The translations under genes and the position numbers were made by a program. Below, in pieces: positions 1-10,682 of a DNA stretch of 64,000 nt. The DNA lies in assembly GCF_003013695.1 (NCBI RefSeq), contig NZ_CP027792.1:558001-622000 (forward strand). The letters are read 5' to 3'. Source of the DNA: Pulveribacter suum. GTDB lineage: Bacteria > Pseudomonadota > Gammaproteobacteria > Burkholderiales > Burkholderiaceae_C. Numbering within the stretch: position 1 is the first letter of the stretch; each line of letters begins with the position of its first letter. Under the pieces are notes generated by a model, which worked only from the letters and a program-made list of their open reading frames with translations, was not told where the DNA came from and made no database searches.

Positions 1-1
1 G

Positions 2-493
2 CGCCGCCGCATGGGCCCCACCCTGACCGAGCACGAGCGCACAGCGGCGGAGGAGCAGCGCAAGAAGGCGGCGCAGGAGCGCATCCGCGTGGCCGAGGAG
101 CGCCGGCGCGAGCGCGTGCTGCTGGCGCGCTACCCCGACGAGGCCACGCACCAGGTCGAGCGCGTGCAGGCGCAGGAGCAGGTGGACGAGGTCATCGCCG
201 TGGCGCACAAGCGCATCGCCGAGCTGGGCGGGCGCCGCAAGCAGCTGGGCGTGGAGCTGCAGTTCTACCAGGGCGACCTGGCCAAGGCCCCGGCGAAGCT
301 GCAGCGCCAGTTCGCCGAGAACGACCAGGAAGTGGGCGAGCAGCAGCGCTTCATCGCCGCGCAGGAGCAGGAAAAGCGCCGCATCGACCAGCGCTTTGAT
401 GCCGAGCTGGCCCAGCTGCGCCAGCTGTGGGCCGCGCAGCGCGCCGCCGCCGAGCAGTGGAGCCAGCCGCCTGCGGCCAGCAGCAGCAAGTAG
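2..493 (+). CDS. C-terminal part of a charged coiled-coil protein (likely DUF4124 family), 5'-truncated
   Basis: The frame is open from the window edge, so the true start lies upstream. The visible 160 or so residues are rich in Glu, Arg, Gln and Ala with heptad-like spacing (EEQRKKAAQERIRVAEERRR), predicting a long coiled coil, and end in PPAASSSK. Burkholderiales DUF4124-domain proteins have a short N-terminal DUF4124 domain after a signal peptide and then this type of helical tail; that assignment comes from family resemblance only, since the domain itself is outside the window. A strong terminator follows the stop codon. Confidence 0.6.
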   Translation, partial: RRRMGPTLTEHERTAAEEQRKKAAQERIRVAEERRRERVLLARYPDEATHQVERVQAQEQVDEVIAVAHKRIAELGGRRKQLGVELQFYQGDLAKAPAKLQRQFAENDQEVGEQQRFIAAQEQEKRRIDQRFDAELAQLRQLWAAQRAAAEQWSQPPAASSSK

Positions 494-513
494 GAAAAGC
501 CGCCCCGCCCATG

Positions 514-541
514 AACAAAGCAGCCCGCGGGCTGCTTTGTT
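514..541 (+). terminator. Rho-independent terminator after the coiled-coil gene
   Basis: Near-perfect inverted repeat AACAAAGCAGCCC / GGGCTGCTTTGTT with a very short GC loop, followed by T-rich sequence. It ends the plus-strand gene 20 nt upstream. Confidence 0.85.
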
Positions 542-551
542 ATTCCTGTTT

Positions 552-609
552 GCTATTTTTTTAGTAGCTGCCTGCGCTTGACTGGAAAGGGTTGGAGCCG
601 TATTTGGCT
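552..609 (+). repeat. Dispersed palindromic intergenic repeat, copy 1
   Basis: Contains TAGTAGCTGCCTGCGCTTG then GGAGCC and TTTGGCT, the signature blocks of the family described in the findings. It lies between the terminator of the first gene and the gatB stop codon. The right half of the palindrome is degenerate. Confidence 0.7.
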
Positions 610-617
610 CCTAATCT

Positions 618-2063
618 TCAACCCAGCCGGTTCTTGAGCAGCGTGTGGACCTGCTGCGGGTTGGCCTTGCCCTTGGAGGCCTTCATGATCTGGCCGACCA
701 GGGCGTTGAAGGCCTTGTCCTTGCCGGCGCGGTACTGCTCCACGTTGCCCGGGTTGGCGGCCAGCACTTCATCGACGATGGCCTCCAGGGCGCCCGTGTC
801 GTTCATCTGCCTGAGGCCCTTGGCCTCGATCAGCGCATCCACCTCCTGGCCTTCGCCGGCCCAGAGGGCGTCGAACACCTGGCGCGCGGCATTGTGGCTG
901 ATGGTGCCGTCGTGGATGCGGGCGATCAGCGCGGCCAGCTGGGTGCTGCTCACCCGGGCCTGCTCCATGCCGATTTCTTCGGCATTCAGCCGGCGCGAGA
1001 TCTCGCCCATGACCCAGTTGCTGGCCAGCTTGGGCTGGCCGCAGGCGCGCGCGGCGTCCTCAAAGTAGGCCGCCATGGCCTGGCTTTGCGTGAGCGTGGT
1101 GGCGTCGTACTCGGGCAGGCCGTATTGCTGCACGAAGCGCGCGGCCATGGCGCGCGGCAGCTCGGGCATGCCGGCCTTGACCCGCTCGACCCATTCGGGC
1201 GCAACGATCAGCGGCGGCAGGTCCGGGTCGGGGAAGTAGCGGTAGTCGGCCGCGTCTTCCTTGGTGCGCATGGCGCGGGTCTCGCCGGTGTCGGGGTCGA
1301 ACAGCACGGTGGCTTGTTGAATCGCGTGGCCGTCCTCGATCTGCTCGATCTGCCAGCGGATCTCGTAGTCGATGGCCTGCTGCATGGACCTGAAGGAGTT
1401 CAGGTTCTTGATCTCGCGGCGGGTGCCCAGGGGCGCCCCCGGCTTGCGCACCGAGACGTTGGCGTCGCAGCGGAACGACCCTTCCTGCATGTTGCCGTCG
1501 CAGATGCCGATCCAGGTCACCAGCTTGTGCAGCTCCTTGGCATAGGCCACGGCCTCCTCGGTGGAGCGCATGTCCGGCTCGGTCACGATCTCCAGCAGCG
1601 CCGTGCCGGCGCGGTTCAGGTCGATGCCCGACTGGCCGATGAAGTCCTCGTGCAGCGACTTGCCGGCGTCTTCCTCCAGGTGGGCGCGCACCAGGCGCAC
1701 CGTCTTCTTTTCCTCGCCCAGCAGGAAGGACACCTCGCCGCCCTGCACCACGGGAATCTCGAACTGGCTGATCTGGTAGCCCTTGGGCAGGTCGGGGTAG
1801 AAATAGTTCTTGCGCGCAAAGATGCTCTCGGGCGCGATGTGGCTGCCCAGCGCCAGCCCTAAGCGGATGGCGAGCTCCACCGCCTTTTTGTTCATCACCG
1901 GCAGCGTGCCGGGCAGCGCCAGGTCCACGGCGCTGGCCTGGGTGTTGGGCTCGGCGCCGAAGGCGGTGCTGGCGCGGCTGAAGATCTTGCTGTTCGTGGC
2001 CAGCTGGGCGTGGGTTTCGAAGCCGATCACGACCTCGTAGCCCTGGATGAGTGGTGCGGACAT
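618..2063 (-). CDS. gatB: Asp/Glu-tRNA(Asn/Gln) amidotransferase subunit B
   Basis: 481 residues, the normal GatB length. GatB binds the misacylated tRNA and phosphorylates the side-chain carboxylate with ATP so that ammonia from GatA can amidate it. The N-terminal GatB signature is present ([14 protein letters not shown], about residues 8-21), followed by the catalytic core and a C-terminal helical tRNA-binding tail ([12 protein letters not shown]). It is the last gene of gatC-gatA-gatB, starting 31 nt after the gatA stop. The complex makes Gln-tRNA(Gln) and/or Asn-tRNA(Asn) in the cytoplasm; which of the two cannot be told without knowing whether glnS and asnS exist elsewhere. Confidence 0.97.
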   Translation of the reverse strand: MSAPLIQGYEVVIGFETHAQLATNSKIFSRASTAFGAEPNTQASAVDLALPGTLPVMNKKAVELAIRLGLALGSHIAPESIFARKNYFYPDLPKGYQISQFEIPVVQGGEVSFLLGEEKKTVRLVRAHLEEDAGKSLHEDFIGQSGIDLNRAGTALLEIVTEPDMRSTEEAVAYAKELHKLVTWIGICDGNMQEGSFRCDANVSVRKPGAPLGTRREIKNLNSFRSMQQAIDYEIRWQIEQIEDGHAIQQATVLFDPDTGETRAMRTKEDAADYRYFPDPDLPPLIVAPEWVERVKAGMPELPRAMAARFVQQYGLPEYDATTLTQSQAMAAYFEDAARACGQPKLASNWVMGEISRRLNAEEIGMEQARVSSTQLAALIARIHDGTISHNAARQVFDALWAGEGQEVDALIEAKGLRQMNDTGALEAIVDEVLAANPGNVEQYRAGKDKAFNALVGQIMKASKGKANPQQVHTLLKNRLG

Positions 2064-2094
2064 GGCAGGTGAAGCGTCTGGGGTCGGGGCGGCG

Positions 2095-3600
2095 TCAGGC
2101 CAGCGCCGGGCGGCGCTGGTGGAAGTCGGTGGCCTGCTGCAGGCGGTGCGCCAGGTTGAGCAGGCGCGCCTCGCCGAAGTGGTTGCCGATCAGCTGCAGG
2201 CCCACGGGCATGCCGCCTTCGCCGAAGCCGGCCGGCACGCTCATGGCCGGCAGGCCGGCCAGGGATGCGGGCAGGGTGTAGATGTCGGCCAGGTAGGTGG
2301 CCAGCGGGTCGCTCTTGCTGCCGATGGCCCAGGCCACGCTGGGCGAGACCGGGCCGGCGATCACGTCGCACTGCGTGAAGGCCGTCTGCAGGTCGTCCGC
2401 GATCATGCGGCGCAGGCGCTGCGCCTGCAGGTAGTAGGCGTCGTAGTAGCCCTCGGACAGCACGTAGGTGCCGATCATGATGCGCCGCTTGACCTCCTCG
2501 CCGAAGGCCTCGGAGCGCGACTTCTTGTACATGTCCAGCAGGTCGGTGTAGTGCGCGGCGCGGTGGCCGTAGCGCACGCCGTCAAAGCGCGACAGGTTGG
2601 AGCTGGCCTCAGCCGGGCTGAGGATGTAGTACACCGGCACGGCCAGGTCGGTGCGCGGCAGGGAGATGTCCACCAGCTTGGCGCCCAGCTTCTCGTACTC
2701 CTGGAGCGCTGCCTGCACGGCGGCGCGTACGTCATCCGCCAGCCCCTCGCCGAAGAACTCGCGCGGGATGCCGATGCGCAGGCCTTCGATGCTGGCAGAC
2801 AGCTGGCGCCCAAAGTCCTCGGGGGGGCGGTCCACGCTGGTCGAGTCGCGCTCCACGTCCGGCCCGCACAGGTGGCTCAGCAGCAGCGCGCAGTCCTCGG
2901 CCGTGCGCGCCATGACGCCGGCCTGGTCCAGGCTGGAGGCGTAGGCGATCATCCCGTAGCGGCTGGCGCGGCCGTAGGTCGGCTTGATGCCGGTGATGCC
3001 GCACAGGGCGGCCGGCTGGCGGATCGAGCCGCCCGTATCGCTGGCCGTGGCGCCGGGCGCCAAGCCCGCCGCCACCGCGGCCGCGCTGCCGCCCGAGGAG
3101 CCGCCCGGCACGCGCGCGGTGTCCCAGGGGTTGCGCACCGGCTGGGGCGCGTCCAGCCCCACGGCGGCGACGGCGGCGTTCTCGTTGGATCCACCCATGG
3201 CGAACTCGTCGCAGCTGAGCTTGCCCAGCGTCACGCAGCCGGCATCGCCCAGGTTGGCCACGATGGTCGCGTCAAACGGCGAGCGGTAGCCCGCCAGCAT
3301 CTGGCTGGCGGCTGTGGTGGGGAAGTCCTGCGTGACGAACACGTCCTTGTGCGCGATCGGCACGCCCGCCAGCGGGCCGCCCCGCCCGGCGGCGATGGCT
3401 TCGTCCTGGGCCCGCGCCTGGGCCAGCGTCGCGTCCTCGTCGATGGCCAGAAAGGCGCCCAGGCCTTGCTGCGCACGGGCGCGCTGCAAAAAGTGCCGCG
3501 CCACTTCCACGGCGCTCGCCTGGCCGCTGCGCAGTTGCGCGGCCAGCGCGGCCACGCCCAGCTCGTGCGGGGCGGTGTTGCTGCTGTTGTGGTCAGTCAT
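2095..3600 (-). CDS. gatA: Asp/Glu-tRNA(Asn/Gln) amidotransferase subunit A
   Basis: 501 residues with the amidase signature. The Ser-cisSer-Lys catalytic machinery is visible: the lysine in IAHKDVF, the cis-serine in [12 protein letters not shown] and the nucleophile serine in [11 protein letters not shown]. The enzyme hydrolyses glutamine to release ammonia that is channelled to GatB. It sits 13 nt after gatC and is transcribed with it. Length and motifs match the family throughout, with no disruption. Confidence 0.98.
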   Translation of the reverse strand: MTDHNSSNTAPHELGVAALAAQLRSGQASAVEVARHFLQRARAQQGLGAFLAIDEDATLAQARAQDEAIAAGRGGPLAGVPIAHKDVFVTQDFPTTAASQMLAGYRSPFDATIVANLGDAGCVTLGKLSCDEFAMGGSNENAAVAAVGLDAPQPVRNPWDTARVPGGSSGGSAAAVAAGLAPGATASDTGGSIRQPAALCGITGIKPTYGRASRYGMIAYASSLDQAGVMARTAEDCALLLSHLCGPDVERDSTSVDRPPEDFGRQLSASIEGLRIGIPREFFGEGLADDVRAAVQAALQEYEKLGAKLVDISLPRTDLAVPVYYILSPAEASSNLSRFDGVRYGHRAAHYTDLLDMYKKSRSEAFGEEVKRRIMIGTYVLSEGYYDAYYLQAQRLRRMIADDLQTAFTQCDVIAGPVSPSVAWAIGSKSDPLATYLADIYTLPASLAGLPAMSVPAGFGEGGMPVGLQLIGNHFGEARLLNLAHRLQQATDFHQRRPALA

Positions 3601-3613
3601 GTTCGCTTCGCCT

Positions 3614-3913
3614 TCACTCGATCACCCGGGGCACCAGGAACAGGCCGCGCTCCACGGCAGGCGCATTGGCCTGGTAATCCTCGCGGCGGTTGGGCTCGCT
3701 GGCCACGTCCTCCTGCAGGCGCAGGGCCACGGGCTGCACGGCTGCCAGCGGGTGCGCCAGGGGGGCGACGCCGGTGGTGTCCACAGCCTGCATCTTCTCG
3801 ACGATGGCGAAGAAGTCGTTGATGGTGGTGAGCATGCGCTCACCCTCGGCGGGATCGAGTTCCAGCCTTGCCAGATGGGCGATGCGCCCGATGTCCTGGG
3901 GAGTCAGTGCCAT
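3614..3913 (-). CDS. gatC: Asp/Glu-tRNA(Asn/Gln) amidotransferase subunit C
   Basis: 99 residues, typical GatC. It opens with [19 protein letters not shown] and contains the helical segment around [16 protein letters not shown]; GatC wraps round the GatA-GatB interface and stabilises the heterotrimer. First gene of the minus-strand gatCAB operon and divergent from mreB across about 216 bp. The C-terminus FLVPRVIE is the common GatC ending. Confidence 0.97.
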   Translation of the reverse strand: MALTPQDIGRIAHLARLELDPAEGERMLTTINDFFAIVEKMQAVDTTGVAPLAHPLAAVQPVALRLQEDVASEPNRREDYQANAPAVERGLFLVPRVIE

Positions 3914-3973
3914 AGCGGTGAGGGCGCGGAAACCGGATGTAACGATGACGATCCGGGGCCCGGCCGCAGAGAG

Positions 3974-3999
3974 TTATTCACAGGGTATGCGTTATTATC
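3974..3999. promoter_or_regulatory. AT-rich segment between gatC and mreB: DnaA-box-like site and candidate gatC -10
   Basis: The only AT-rich stretch in the divergent region. It holds TTATTCACA (3974-3982), which fits the DnaA-box pattern TTATNCACA, and on the minus strand GATAAT (3994-3999), a plausible -10 for gatC about 80 nt upstream of its start. No convincing -35 partner was found for either direction, so the promoter call is weak. Confidence 0.3.
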
Positions 4000-4036
4000 C
4001 CGCCTTTGCCGCAACGCCCAGTCCTGCCCAGCCTGA

Positions 4037-5173
<1,137 letters not shown>

Positions 5174-5223
5174 CCCGCCCCCGCCTGCGGGCGCCCGCAT
5201 GCACGCCTTGCCCTGTCTGACGC

Positions 5224-6144
5224 ATGCCCCCCGGCACACTTGAGCGCAGCGCGCCGTCGTTCTTCCGCCACGGCCCGTCGCCGCGCGCGCGGCTGCTGCT
5301 GTACGGCGCGCTAGCGCTGTTCCTGATGGTGGCGGATGCGCGCTTTCACGTCACCGAGCCCCTGCGCGCGGTGGTGGCCACGCTGCTGTACCCCCTGCAG
5401 TGGGTGGCGCAGCAGCCGGTGCAGCTGGCCACCTATGGCGCCGGCTATGTGCAGTCGCTGCAGGCCACGCAGCACGACCTGGACGAGACCCGCCGCAGCA
5501 TGGCCGAGATGGCCCTGCGTGCCGGACAGACCGAGCAGCTGCTGCGCGAGAACACCCAGCTGCGCGAGCTGCTGGCGCTGCGCGAGCGCCTGACCACTGC
5601 GGCGCGCGCGGCCCAGGTGCTCTACGACACGGCCGACCCCTACACCCGCCGCGTCATCGTGGACCAGGGCCAGCTGGCCGGCGTGGAGCCGGGCTCGCCC
5701 GTGATGGATGCCTATGGCGTGCTCGGCCAGGTCACCCGCGTGTACCCGCTGCTCAGCGAAGTCACGCTGCTCATCGACCGTGACCAGACCATTCCCGTGC
5801 TCAACGTGCGCACCGGCGCGCGCAGCGTGACCTATGGCGACCCGCTGGCCGCCCCCGGCGGCGCGGTGGAGCTGCGCTTCACGCCCGGCAACGCGGACGT
5901 GCAGGAGGGCGACCTGCTCACCACCAGCGGCATCGACGGCGTGTACCCGCCCGGCCTGCCCGTAGCGCGCGTGGTGCGCGTGGAGCGGCGCGCCGACTCC
6001 ACCTTCGCGCGCATCTGGTGCGAGCCCCTGGCCCGGGTGCAGGGCGCGCGGCACGTGATGGTGCTGCAGCCCCTCAAGGCAGAGCTGCCCGAGCGCCCCG
6101 AGCCGCAGCCGGCGCCCGGCAAGAAGCGCGGAGGCCGCAAATGA
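5224..6144 (+). CDS. mreC: Rod shape-determining protein MreC
   Basis: 306 residues. A short cytoplasmic N-terminus is followed by one membrane segment (about residues 24-38, LLLYGALALFLMVAD), a coiled coil (about 75-120, QATQHDLDETRRSMAEMA) and the periplasmic beta-domain with GEPGS-like turns (GVEPGSPVMDAYGVLGQV). MreC links cytoplasmic MreB to the periplasmic PBP2 complex. Its TGA overlaps the mreD ATG, indicating translational coupling. The C-terminus is basic and proline-rich (APGKKRGGRK). Confidence 0.95.
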   Translation: MPPGTLERSAPSFFRHGPSPRARLLLYGALALFLMVADARFHVTEPLRAVVATLLYPLQWVAQQPVQLATYGAGYVQSLQATQHDLDETRRSMAEMALRAGQTEQLLRENTQLRELLALRERLTTAARAAQVLYDTADPYTRRVIVDQGQLAGVEPGSPVMDAYGVLGQVTRVYPLLSEVTLLIDRDQTIPVLNVRTGARSVTYGDPLAAPGGAVELRFTPGNADVQEGDLLTTSGIDGVYPPGLPVARVVRVERRADSTFARIWCEPLARVQGARHVMVLQPLKAELPERPEPQPAPGKKRGGRK

Positions 6145-6659
6145 TCATGCCCCGCGGCCAGCCGCTGCTGCTGCCGGTGCGCCCGTCCTTCATCGCGATG
6201 AGTTTGCTGCTGGCGCTGGTGCTGTACATGCTGCCGCTGGGGCGCGTGGCCTGGACGCCCGACTGGGTGCTGCTGCTGCTGGTGTTCTGGTCCATGCACC
6301 AGCCCACCCGCGTGGGCTTGGGCGTGGCCTTTGCCCTGGGGCTGGTGCTGGACGTGTTCCAGTCGGCCTTGCTGGGCCAGCACGCGCTGGTCTATACGCT
6401 GGCGGTGTTTGGCGCGCAGGCGGCGGCGCGGCGGGTGCTGTGGTTCGGCTCCGTGCCGCAGGCGCTGCAGCTGGCGCCGCTGTTTTTGGCCGCACACGCG
6501 CTGGAGGTGGCGCTGCGCGTGGCCGGCGGCGGCCTCTTGCCGGGCTGGCCGGTGCTCGTGGCGCCGCTGCTGGAGACACTGCTGTGGCCGCTGGCCAGCT
6601 GGCTGCTGCTGGCGCCGCAGCGCCGCCCGCCCGACCAGGACAAGAACCGCCCGCTGTGA
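6141..6659 (+). CDS. mreD: Rod shape-determining membrane protein MreD
   Basis: 172 residues starting at the ATG that overlaps the mreC stop (ATGA). Nearly all of it is hydrophobic with about five or six membrane segments (SLLLALVLYMLPLG, WVLLLLVFWSMH, FALGLVLDVFQ). MreD is the integral membrane partner of MreC in the elongasome. The alternative upstream start inside mreC lacks conserved sequence. The gene ends 13 nt before the mrdA start. Confidence 0.92.
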   Translation: MIMPRGQPLLLPVRPSFIAMSLLLALVLYMLPLGRVAWTPDWVLLLLVFWSMHQPTRVGLGVAFALGLVLDVFQSALLGQHALVYTLAVFGAQAAARRVLWFGSVPQALQLAPLFLAAHALEVALRVAGGGLLPGWPVLVAPLLETLLWPLASWLLLAPQRRPPDQDKNRPL

Positions 6660-6672
6660 GTGCCGTAAAGAG

Positions 6673-8622
6673 ATGACGGAGCTGCGCAATGCCCAGGCCG
6701 ACGCGGGGCGCTTTCGCCTGCGCGTGCTGGCGGTGGCGCTGCTGGTGCTGCTGTGCTTTTCGCTCATCGCCGCGCGGCTGTACGTGCTGCAGGTGGTGCG
6801 CCACGAGGGCCTGGCCGAGCAGGCCGAGAGCAACCGCACGGCGGTGGTGCCCATCGTGCCCAACCGCGGCCTGATCCTGGACAGGAACGGCGTGGTGCTG
6901 GCCACCAACTACTCGGCCTACACGCTGGAGATCACGCCCTCGCGCTCGCTGGACCTGGAGGTCACCATCGACCAGCTGGCCGAGATCGTGGACATCCAGC
7001 CGCGCGACCGGCGCCGCTTCAAGCGGCTGATGGACGAGTCGCGCAACTTCGAATCGCTGCCGATCCGCACCCGCCTGTCCGACGAAGAGGTGGCACGCTT
7101 TGCCGCCCAGCGCTGGCGCTTCCCCGGCGTGGAGATCAAGGCGCGGCTGTTTCGCACCTACCCGTTCGGCGAAGTGGCCAGCCACGCCATCGGCTACATC
7201 GGGCGCATCAACCAGCGCGAAAAAGAGCGCATCGAAGACGCGGGCGACACCGCCAACTACCGCGGCACCGACTACATCGGCAAGCTGGGCGTGGAGCAGA
7301 GCTTCGAGTCCACGCTGCACGGCCACACCGGCGTGGAGCTGCTGGAGACGTCGGCCGGCGGGCACGCCGTGCGCCGCCTGGAGAGCCACCCGGCCACGCC
7401 GGGCAACACCGTCATGCTGTCGCTGGACATCCGGCTGCAAAAGATGGTGGAGGACCTGTTCGGCGACCGCCGCGGCGCGCTGGTGGCACTGGACCCGAGA
7501 AACGGCGAGGTGCTGGCGCTGGTCTCCAAGCCCACGTTCGACCCCAACCTGTTCGTCGAAGGCATCGACCAGGACAACTGGCAGGCGCTCAACGAATCCA
7601 TCAACAAGCCGCTCCTGAACCGCGCGCTGCGCGGCACCTACCCGCCCGGCTCCACCTACAAGCCCTTCATGGCGCTGGCGGCGCTGGAGCTGGGCAAGCG
7701 CGGCGCCGCCGTGGTGGTCAGCGACCCGGGCTACTTCAACTATGGCGGGCGCACCTTCCGCAGCCACGAAGGCGGCCTGGGCGGCGTGGACATGCACCGC
7801 GCCATCCAGTATTCGAGCAACACGTATTTCTATTCGCTGGCCGTGGAGATGGGCGTGGACGCCATCCACGACTTCATGGCGCCGCTGGGCTTTGGCCAGA
7901 TCACCGGCATCGACTTGGGCGGCGAAGTGCGCGGCGTGCTGCCCAGCACCGAGTGGAAGCGAAACGCCTACAAGCGCCCCGAAGCCAAGCGCTGGTACTC
8001 CGGCGAGACCGTGTCGCTGGGCATTGGCCAGGGCTACAACAACTTCACCATGCTGCAGCTGGCCGTGGCCGAGGCCACGCTGGCCAATGGCGGCACGCGC
8101 CACCGCCCGCACCTGATCAAGGCGGTGAAGGACCAGGTCAGCGGCGCCGTCACCGAAGTGCAGCAGCCCCCCGGCGAGCCCCTGGGCTACAAGAGCCGCA
8201 ACGTGGACGTCATCCGCCGCGCGCTGCAGGCCGTCAACGAGAGCGGCACCGGCCGGCGCGTGTTCGCTGGCGCGCCCTACACCTCCGCCGGCAAGACCGG
8301 CACGGCGCAGGCCGTGGGCTGGGCGCAGAACACGCGCTACAACGCCAAGCTGCTGGCCGAGCACCAGCGCGACCATTCGCTGTTTACCGCTTTCGCGCCG
8401 GTGGACGAGCCGCGCATCGCCGTGGCGATCATCGTGGAGAACGCCGGCTTCGGCTCGGCGGCGGCCGCGCCCATCGTGCGCCGGGTGTTCGACTACTGGC
8501 TGCTGGGCCAGTACCCCAGCGAGGAGGACGTTGCTGCCACGGCCAAGGGCCAGGCCGGCGCGCCCCTGGGCACGCCGCGCCGGGTCGAGGACATACCCCT
8601 GCCCGCCGTCGTGCTGCCCTAA
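6673..8622 (+). CDS. mrdA: Penicillin-binding protein 2 (elongation D,D-transpeptidase)
   Basis: 649 residues. One N-terminal membrane anchor (about 18-37), the pedestal dimerisation domain, then the transpeptidase domain with all three penicillin-binding motifs: SxxK in GTYPPGSTYKPF, SxN in YSSNTYFYS and KTG in SAGKTGTAQA. PBP2 crosslinks peptidoglycan of the lateral wall with RodA and MreBCD. The start at ATG 6673 follows AAAGAG. A rodA gene, often next in related clusters, does not follow; the neighbour is a convergent EamA gene. Confidence 0.96.
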   Translation: MTELRNAQADAGRFRLRVLAVALLVLLCFSLIAARLYVLQVVRHEGLAEQAESNRTAVVPIVPNRGLILDRNGVVLATNYSAYTLEITPSRSLDLEVTIDQLAEIVDIQPRDRRRFKRLMDESRNFESLPIRTRLSDEEVARFAAQRWRFPGVEIKARLFRTYPFGEVASHAIGYIGRINQREKERIEDAGDTANYRGTDYIGKLGVEQSFESTLHGHTGVELLETSAGGHAVRRLESHPATPGNTVMLSLDIRLQKMVEDLFGDRRGALVALDPRNGEVLALVSKPTFDPNLFVEGIDQDNWQALNESINKPLLNRALRGTYPPGSTYKPFMALAALELGKRGAAVVVSDPGYFNYGGRTFRSHEGGLGGVDMHRAIQYSSNTYFYSLAVEMGVDAIHDFMAPLGFGQITGIDLGGEVRGVLPSTEWKRNAYKRPEAKRWYSGETVSLGIGQGYNNFTMLQLAVAEATLANGGTRHRPHLIKAVKDQVSGAVTEVQQPPGEPLGYKSRNVDVIRRALQAVNESGTGRRVFAGAPYTSAGKTGTAQAVGWAQNTRYNAKLLAEHQRDHSLFTAFAPVDEPRIAVAIIVENAGFGSAAAAPIVRRVFDYWLLGQYPSEEDVAATAKGQAGAPLGTPRRVEDIPLPAVVLP

Positions 8623-8640
8623 GCCTGCGCGGCGTGCGCG

Positions 8641-9537
8641 TCAGGCCGCCGAAGTAGGCGCGGCGCGCGGCGGCTGCAGCTGGCTCAGCACCAGCGCCGC
8701 CACGATCAGCGCCGCCCCGGCCATGCCGGCCACGCCCAGGCGCTCGCCGATCAGCAGCCACGCGGTGGCGGCGGCAAACACCGGCTCCAGCCCGAAGACG
8801 ATGGCGCTGCGCATGGCGTCCACCCGCTGCTGGCCCCACGCCTGCAGGGTGACCACCAGCACGCTGGCCACCACGCCCAGGTAGGCCAGCGCCGCCAGCG
8901 CATCGCGCGGCAGCCCGGCCAGGGCCTGCAGCGTGCTGTCCGCGCCGCCGTGGCGCAGCAGCACCAGGGCGCTGGCAGCGGCGCACATCACCAGCGCCTG
9001 CACGGCCGCCAGCCGCGTGGCGCGCAGCGGCCGCGCGGCGGTGCGGCGGGCGCATTCCTCCAGCACCAGGATGTAGATGGCGTAGAACAGCGTGCTGGCC
9101 AGCGTCAGCGAGTCGCCCCGGTTCCAGGGCTCGTCCTCGTGGAACATCATCACCATGCCGGCCAGCGCCAGGGCGCAGGCGCCCCACAGCGCCAGCCCGT
9201 AGCGCCGCCCCAGCACGGCCATGGCCAGCAGCGGCACCACCAGCACGTTCAGCCCGGTGACGAAGGCGTTGCGGTTGCTGCTGGTGCGCGCCAGCCCCTC
9301 GATCTGCAGCCAGAAGGCCGTAAACAGCAGCGCGCCCAGCAGCAGGCCCCAGCGCCGCTCGTGCGCGCGCAGGCCGCGCCAGGCGGGGGCCAGCACCAGC
9401 AGGGCAATGGCAAAGCGGGCCCAGATGATCTGCAGCGCGTCCAGATGCGCGGACAGCAGCTTCATCGCGGGAAAGGTGGTGCCCCAGACGGCCACCACGA
9501 GGAGCAGCGCGGCCAGGCCCTGGCGTTCATGGCGCAT
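8641..9537 (-). CDS. EamA/DMT-family membrane transporter
   Basis: 298 residues with about ten membrane segments in two EamA repeats (GLAALLLVVAVWGTTFPAMK near the N-terminus; YLGVVASVLVVTLQAWGQQ and IVFGLEPVFAAATAWLLIGE in the second). These carriers export or exchange small metabolites, commonly amino acids, but the sequence does not say which. It converges on mrdA with an 18-bp gap. The final residues (PPRAAPTSAA) are low-complexity. Confidence 0.9.
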   Translation of the reverse strand: MRHERQGLAALLLVVAVWGTTFPAMKLLSAHLDALQIIWARFAIALLVLAPAWRGLRAHERRWGLLLGALLFTAFWLQIEGLARTSSNRNAFVTGLNVLVVPLLAMAVLGRRYGLALWGACALALAGMVMMFHEDEPWNRGDSLTLASTLFYAIYILVLEECARRTAARPLRATRLAAVQALVMCAAASALVLLRHGGADSTLQALAGLPRDALAALAYLGVVASVLVVTLQAWGQQRVDAMRSAIVFGLEPVFAAATAWLLIGERLGVAGMAGAALIVAALVLSQLQPPRAAPTSAA

Positions 9538-9560
9538 GGCGTGATTGGGTTGTGGTTGAC

Positions 9561-9621
9561 TATCAAAAAAGGAGCTGCTTGCGCTTGTCTGGCGCCGATT
9601 TCAACGGGTTTTGGTGCTAAA
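9561..9621 (+). repeat. Dispersed palindromic repeat, copy 2 (plus orientation)
   Basis: ATCAAAAAAGGAGCTGCTTG, GCGCTTGTCTGGCGCC and GGGTTTTGG blocks of the family. It lies 24 bp upstream of the EamA start, back to back with the next copy. Confidence 0.65.
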
Positions 9622-9658
9622 AACCCCGCCAATCAAGCGGCAGCAGCTATGGTTTGAG
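9622..9658 (-). repeat. Dispersed palindromic repeat, copy 3 (inverted, adjacent to copy 2)
   Basis: On the minus strand it reads ATAGCTGCTGCCGCTTGATT then GGCGGGGTTTTT. With copy 2 it forms a head-to-head pair, a larger inverted repeat between the EamA gene and the ABC ATPase gene. Confidence 0.55.
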
Positions 9659-9696
9659 GAGCAGCGGCAGCACCAGCAGCGGCGCCGCCGCTCCCT

Positions 9697-10446
9697 TCAG
9701 GCGCTCATGCGCCGCAGGAACGAGCGGATGCGCTCGCTGGCCGGATGGGCGAAGAACTCCGCGGGCGGCGCGTCGTGGGCGATGCAGCCCTGGTCGAAGA
9801 ACATGACGCGGTCGGCCACCTCGCGGGCAAAGCCCATCTCGTGCGTGACCACGACCATGGTCATGCCGCCGCGCGCCAGCTCGCGCATCACGTCCAGCAC
9901 CTCCTGCACCATCTCCGGGTCCAGGGCGCTGGTGGGCTCGTCGAACAGCATGACCTTCGGCTGCATGGCCAGCGCCCGGGCAATCGCCACGCGCTGCTGC
10001 TGCCCGCCCGACAGCTGCCAGGGGTATTTGTGCGCGTGGTCCTGCATGCCCACGCGCTTGAGCAGCTGCAGGGCCTGCTCGTTGGCCGCGGCGCGCGCCG
10101 TGCGGTGGATGCGCCGCGGCGCCAGCGTCAGGTTGTCCAGCACCGTGAGATGGCCAAACAGGTTGAACTGCTGAAACACCATGCCCACCTCGCAGCGCTG
10201 GCGCTGCAGCGTGTGCGCGTCGTCGGTCACCTCCACGCCGCCGATGGTGATGCTGCCGCTGTCATGCGGCTCCAGCCGGTTGATGGCGCGCAGCAGCGTG
10301 CTCTTGCCCGAACCCGAGGCGCCGATGATGGTCGTCACCTGGCCGGTGTAGAACTGCGTGGACACGCCCTTCAGCACCTCATGGCTGCCAAAGGCCTTGC
10401 GCACGTCCTTGCAGACGATGTAGGGAGTTGCGGAGTTGTCAGTCAT
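9697..10446 (-). CDS. Polar amino-acid ABC transporter, ATP-binding protein
   Basis: 249 residues of the GlnQ/HisP class. Walker [15 protein letters not shown]-loop [10 protein letters not shown], signature [15 protein letters not shown], Walker [15 protein letters not shown] and the switch histidine in VVVTHEMGF are all present. It energises uptake through the permease 236 nt upstream in the same operon. Start at ATG 10446 gives [20 protein letters not shown]. Substrate cannot be read from the ATPase; the neighbouring arginase makes a basic amino acid reasonable but unproven. Confidence 0.95.
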   Translation of the reverse strand: MTDNSATPYIVCKDVRKAFGSHEVLKGVSTQFYTGQVTTIIGASGSGKSTLLRAINRLEPHDSGSITIGGVEVTDDAHTLQRQRCEVGMVFQQFNLFGHLTVLDNLTLAPRRIHRTARAAANEQALQLLKRVGMQDHAHKYPWQLSGGQQQRVAIARALAMQPKVMLFDEPTSALDPEMVQEVLDVMRELARGGMTMVVVTHEMGFAREVADRVMFFDQGCIAHDAPPAEFFAHPASERIRSFLRRMSA

Positions 10447-10496
10447 GGCAGTGCACTAAGCGCGCAACGGAAAAAACAGGCGCCACCCAGGCCAGC

Positions 10497-10682
10497 AGAC
10501 GCCGTGGATCCGGCTTCGGCCGGTCCAGTGGCGTCGTCCCCCTTCCCAGCGCGCGAAGCACGCGCCAGAGAAGGGGCTGAGGGCCGCGGCTCCGAGTCTG
10601 CCTGCGCAGACTTGGACGGGTCCGAAGAGCTGCCGCCTCTGGCGGCTGCACCGAGCGAGCCAGCCGCTCAGGGGGTTGCCCT
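10497..10682 (-). repeat. GC-rich mosaic of four consecutive hairpins inside the ABC operon
   Basis: Between the permease stop and the ATPase start lie four separate inverted repeats: TGGATCCGGC/GCCGGTCCA, CCCCTT...AAGGGG with a GCGCG/CGCGC inner stem, AGTCTGC/GCAGACT, and GCCGCC/GGCGGC. No open frame of interest. Resembles a composite palindromic intergenic element that could shield the mRNA or separate expression levels within the operon. A related core recurs at 17578-17745. Confidence 0.6.

Noticed and set aside
6190..8376. Minus-strand open frame of 728 codons opposite mreD-mrdA
   Set aside because: The plus strand carries intact PBP2 with all catalytic motifs; the opposite frame is compositional noise.
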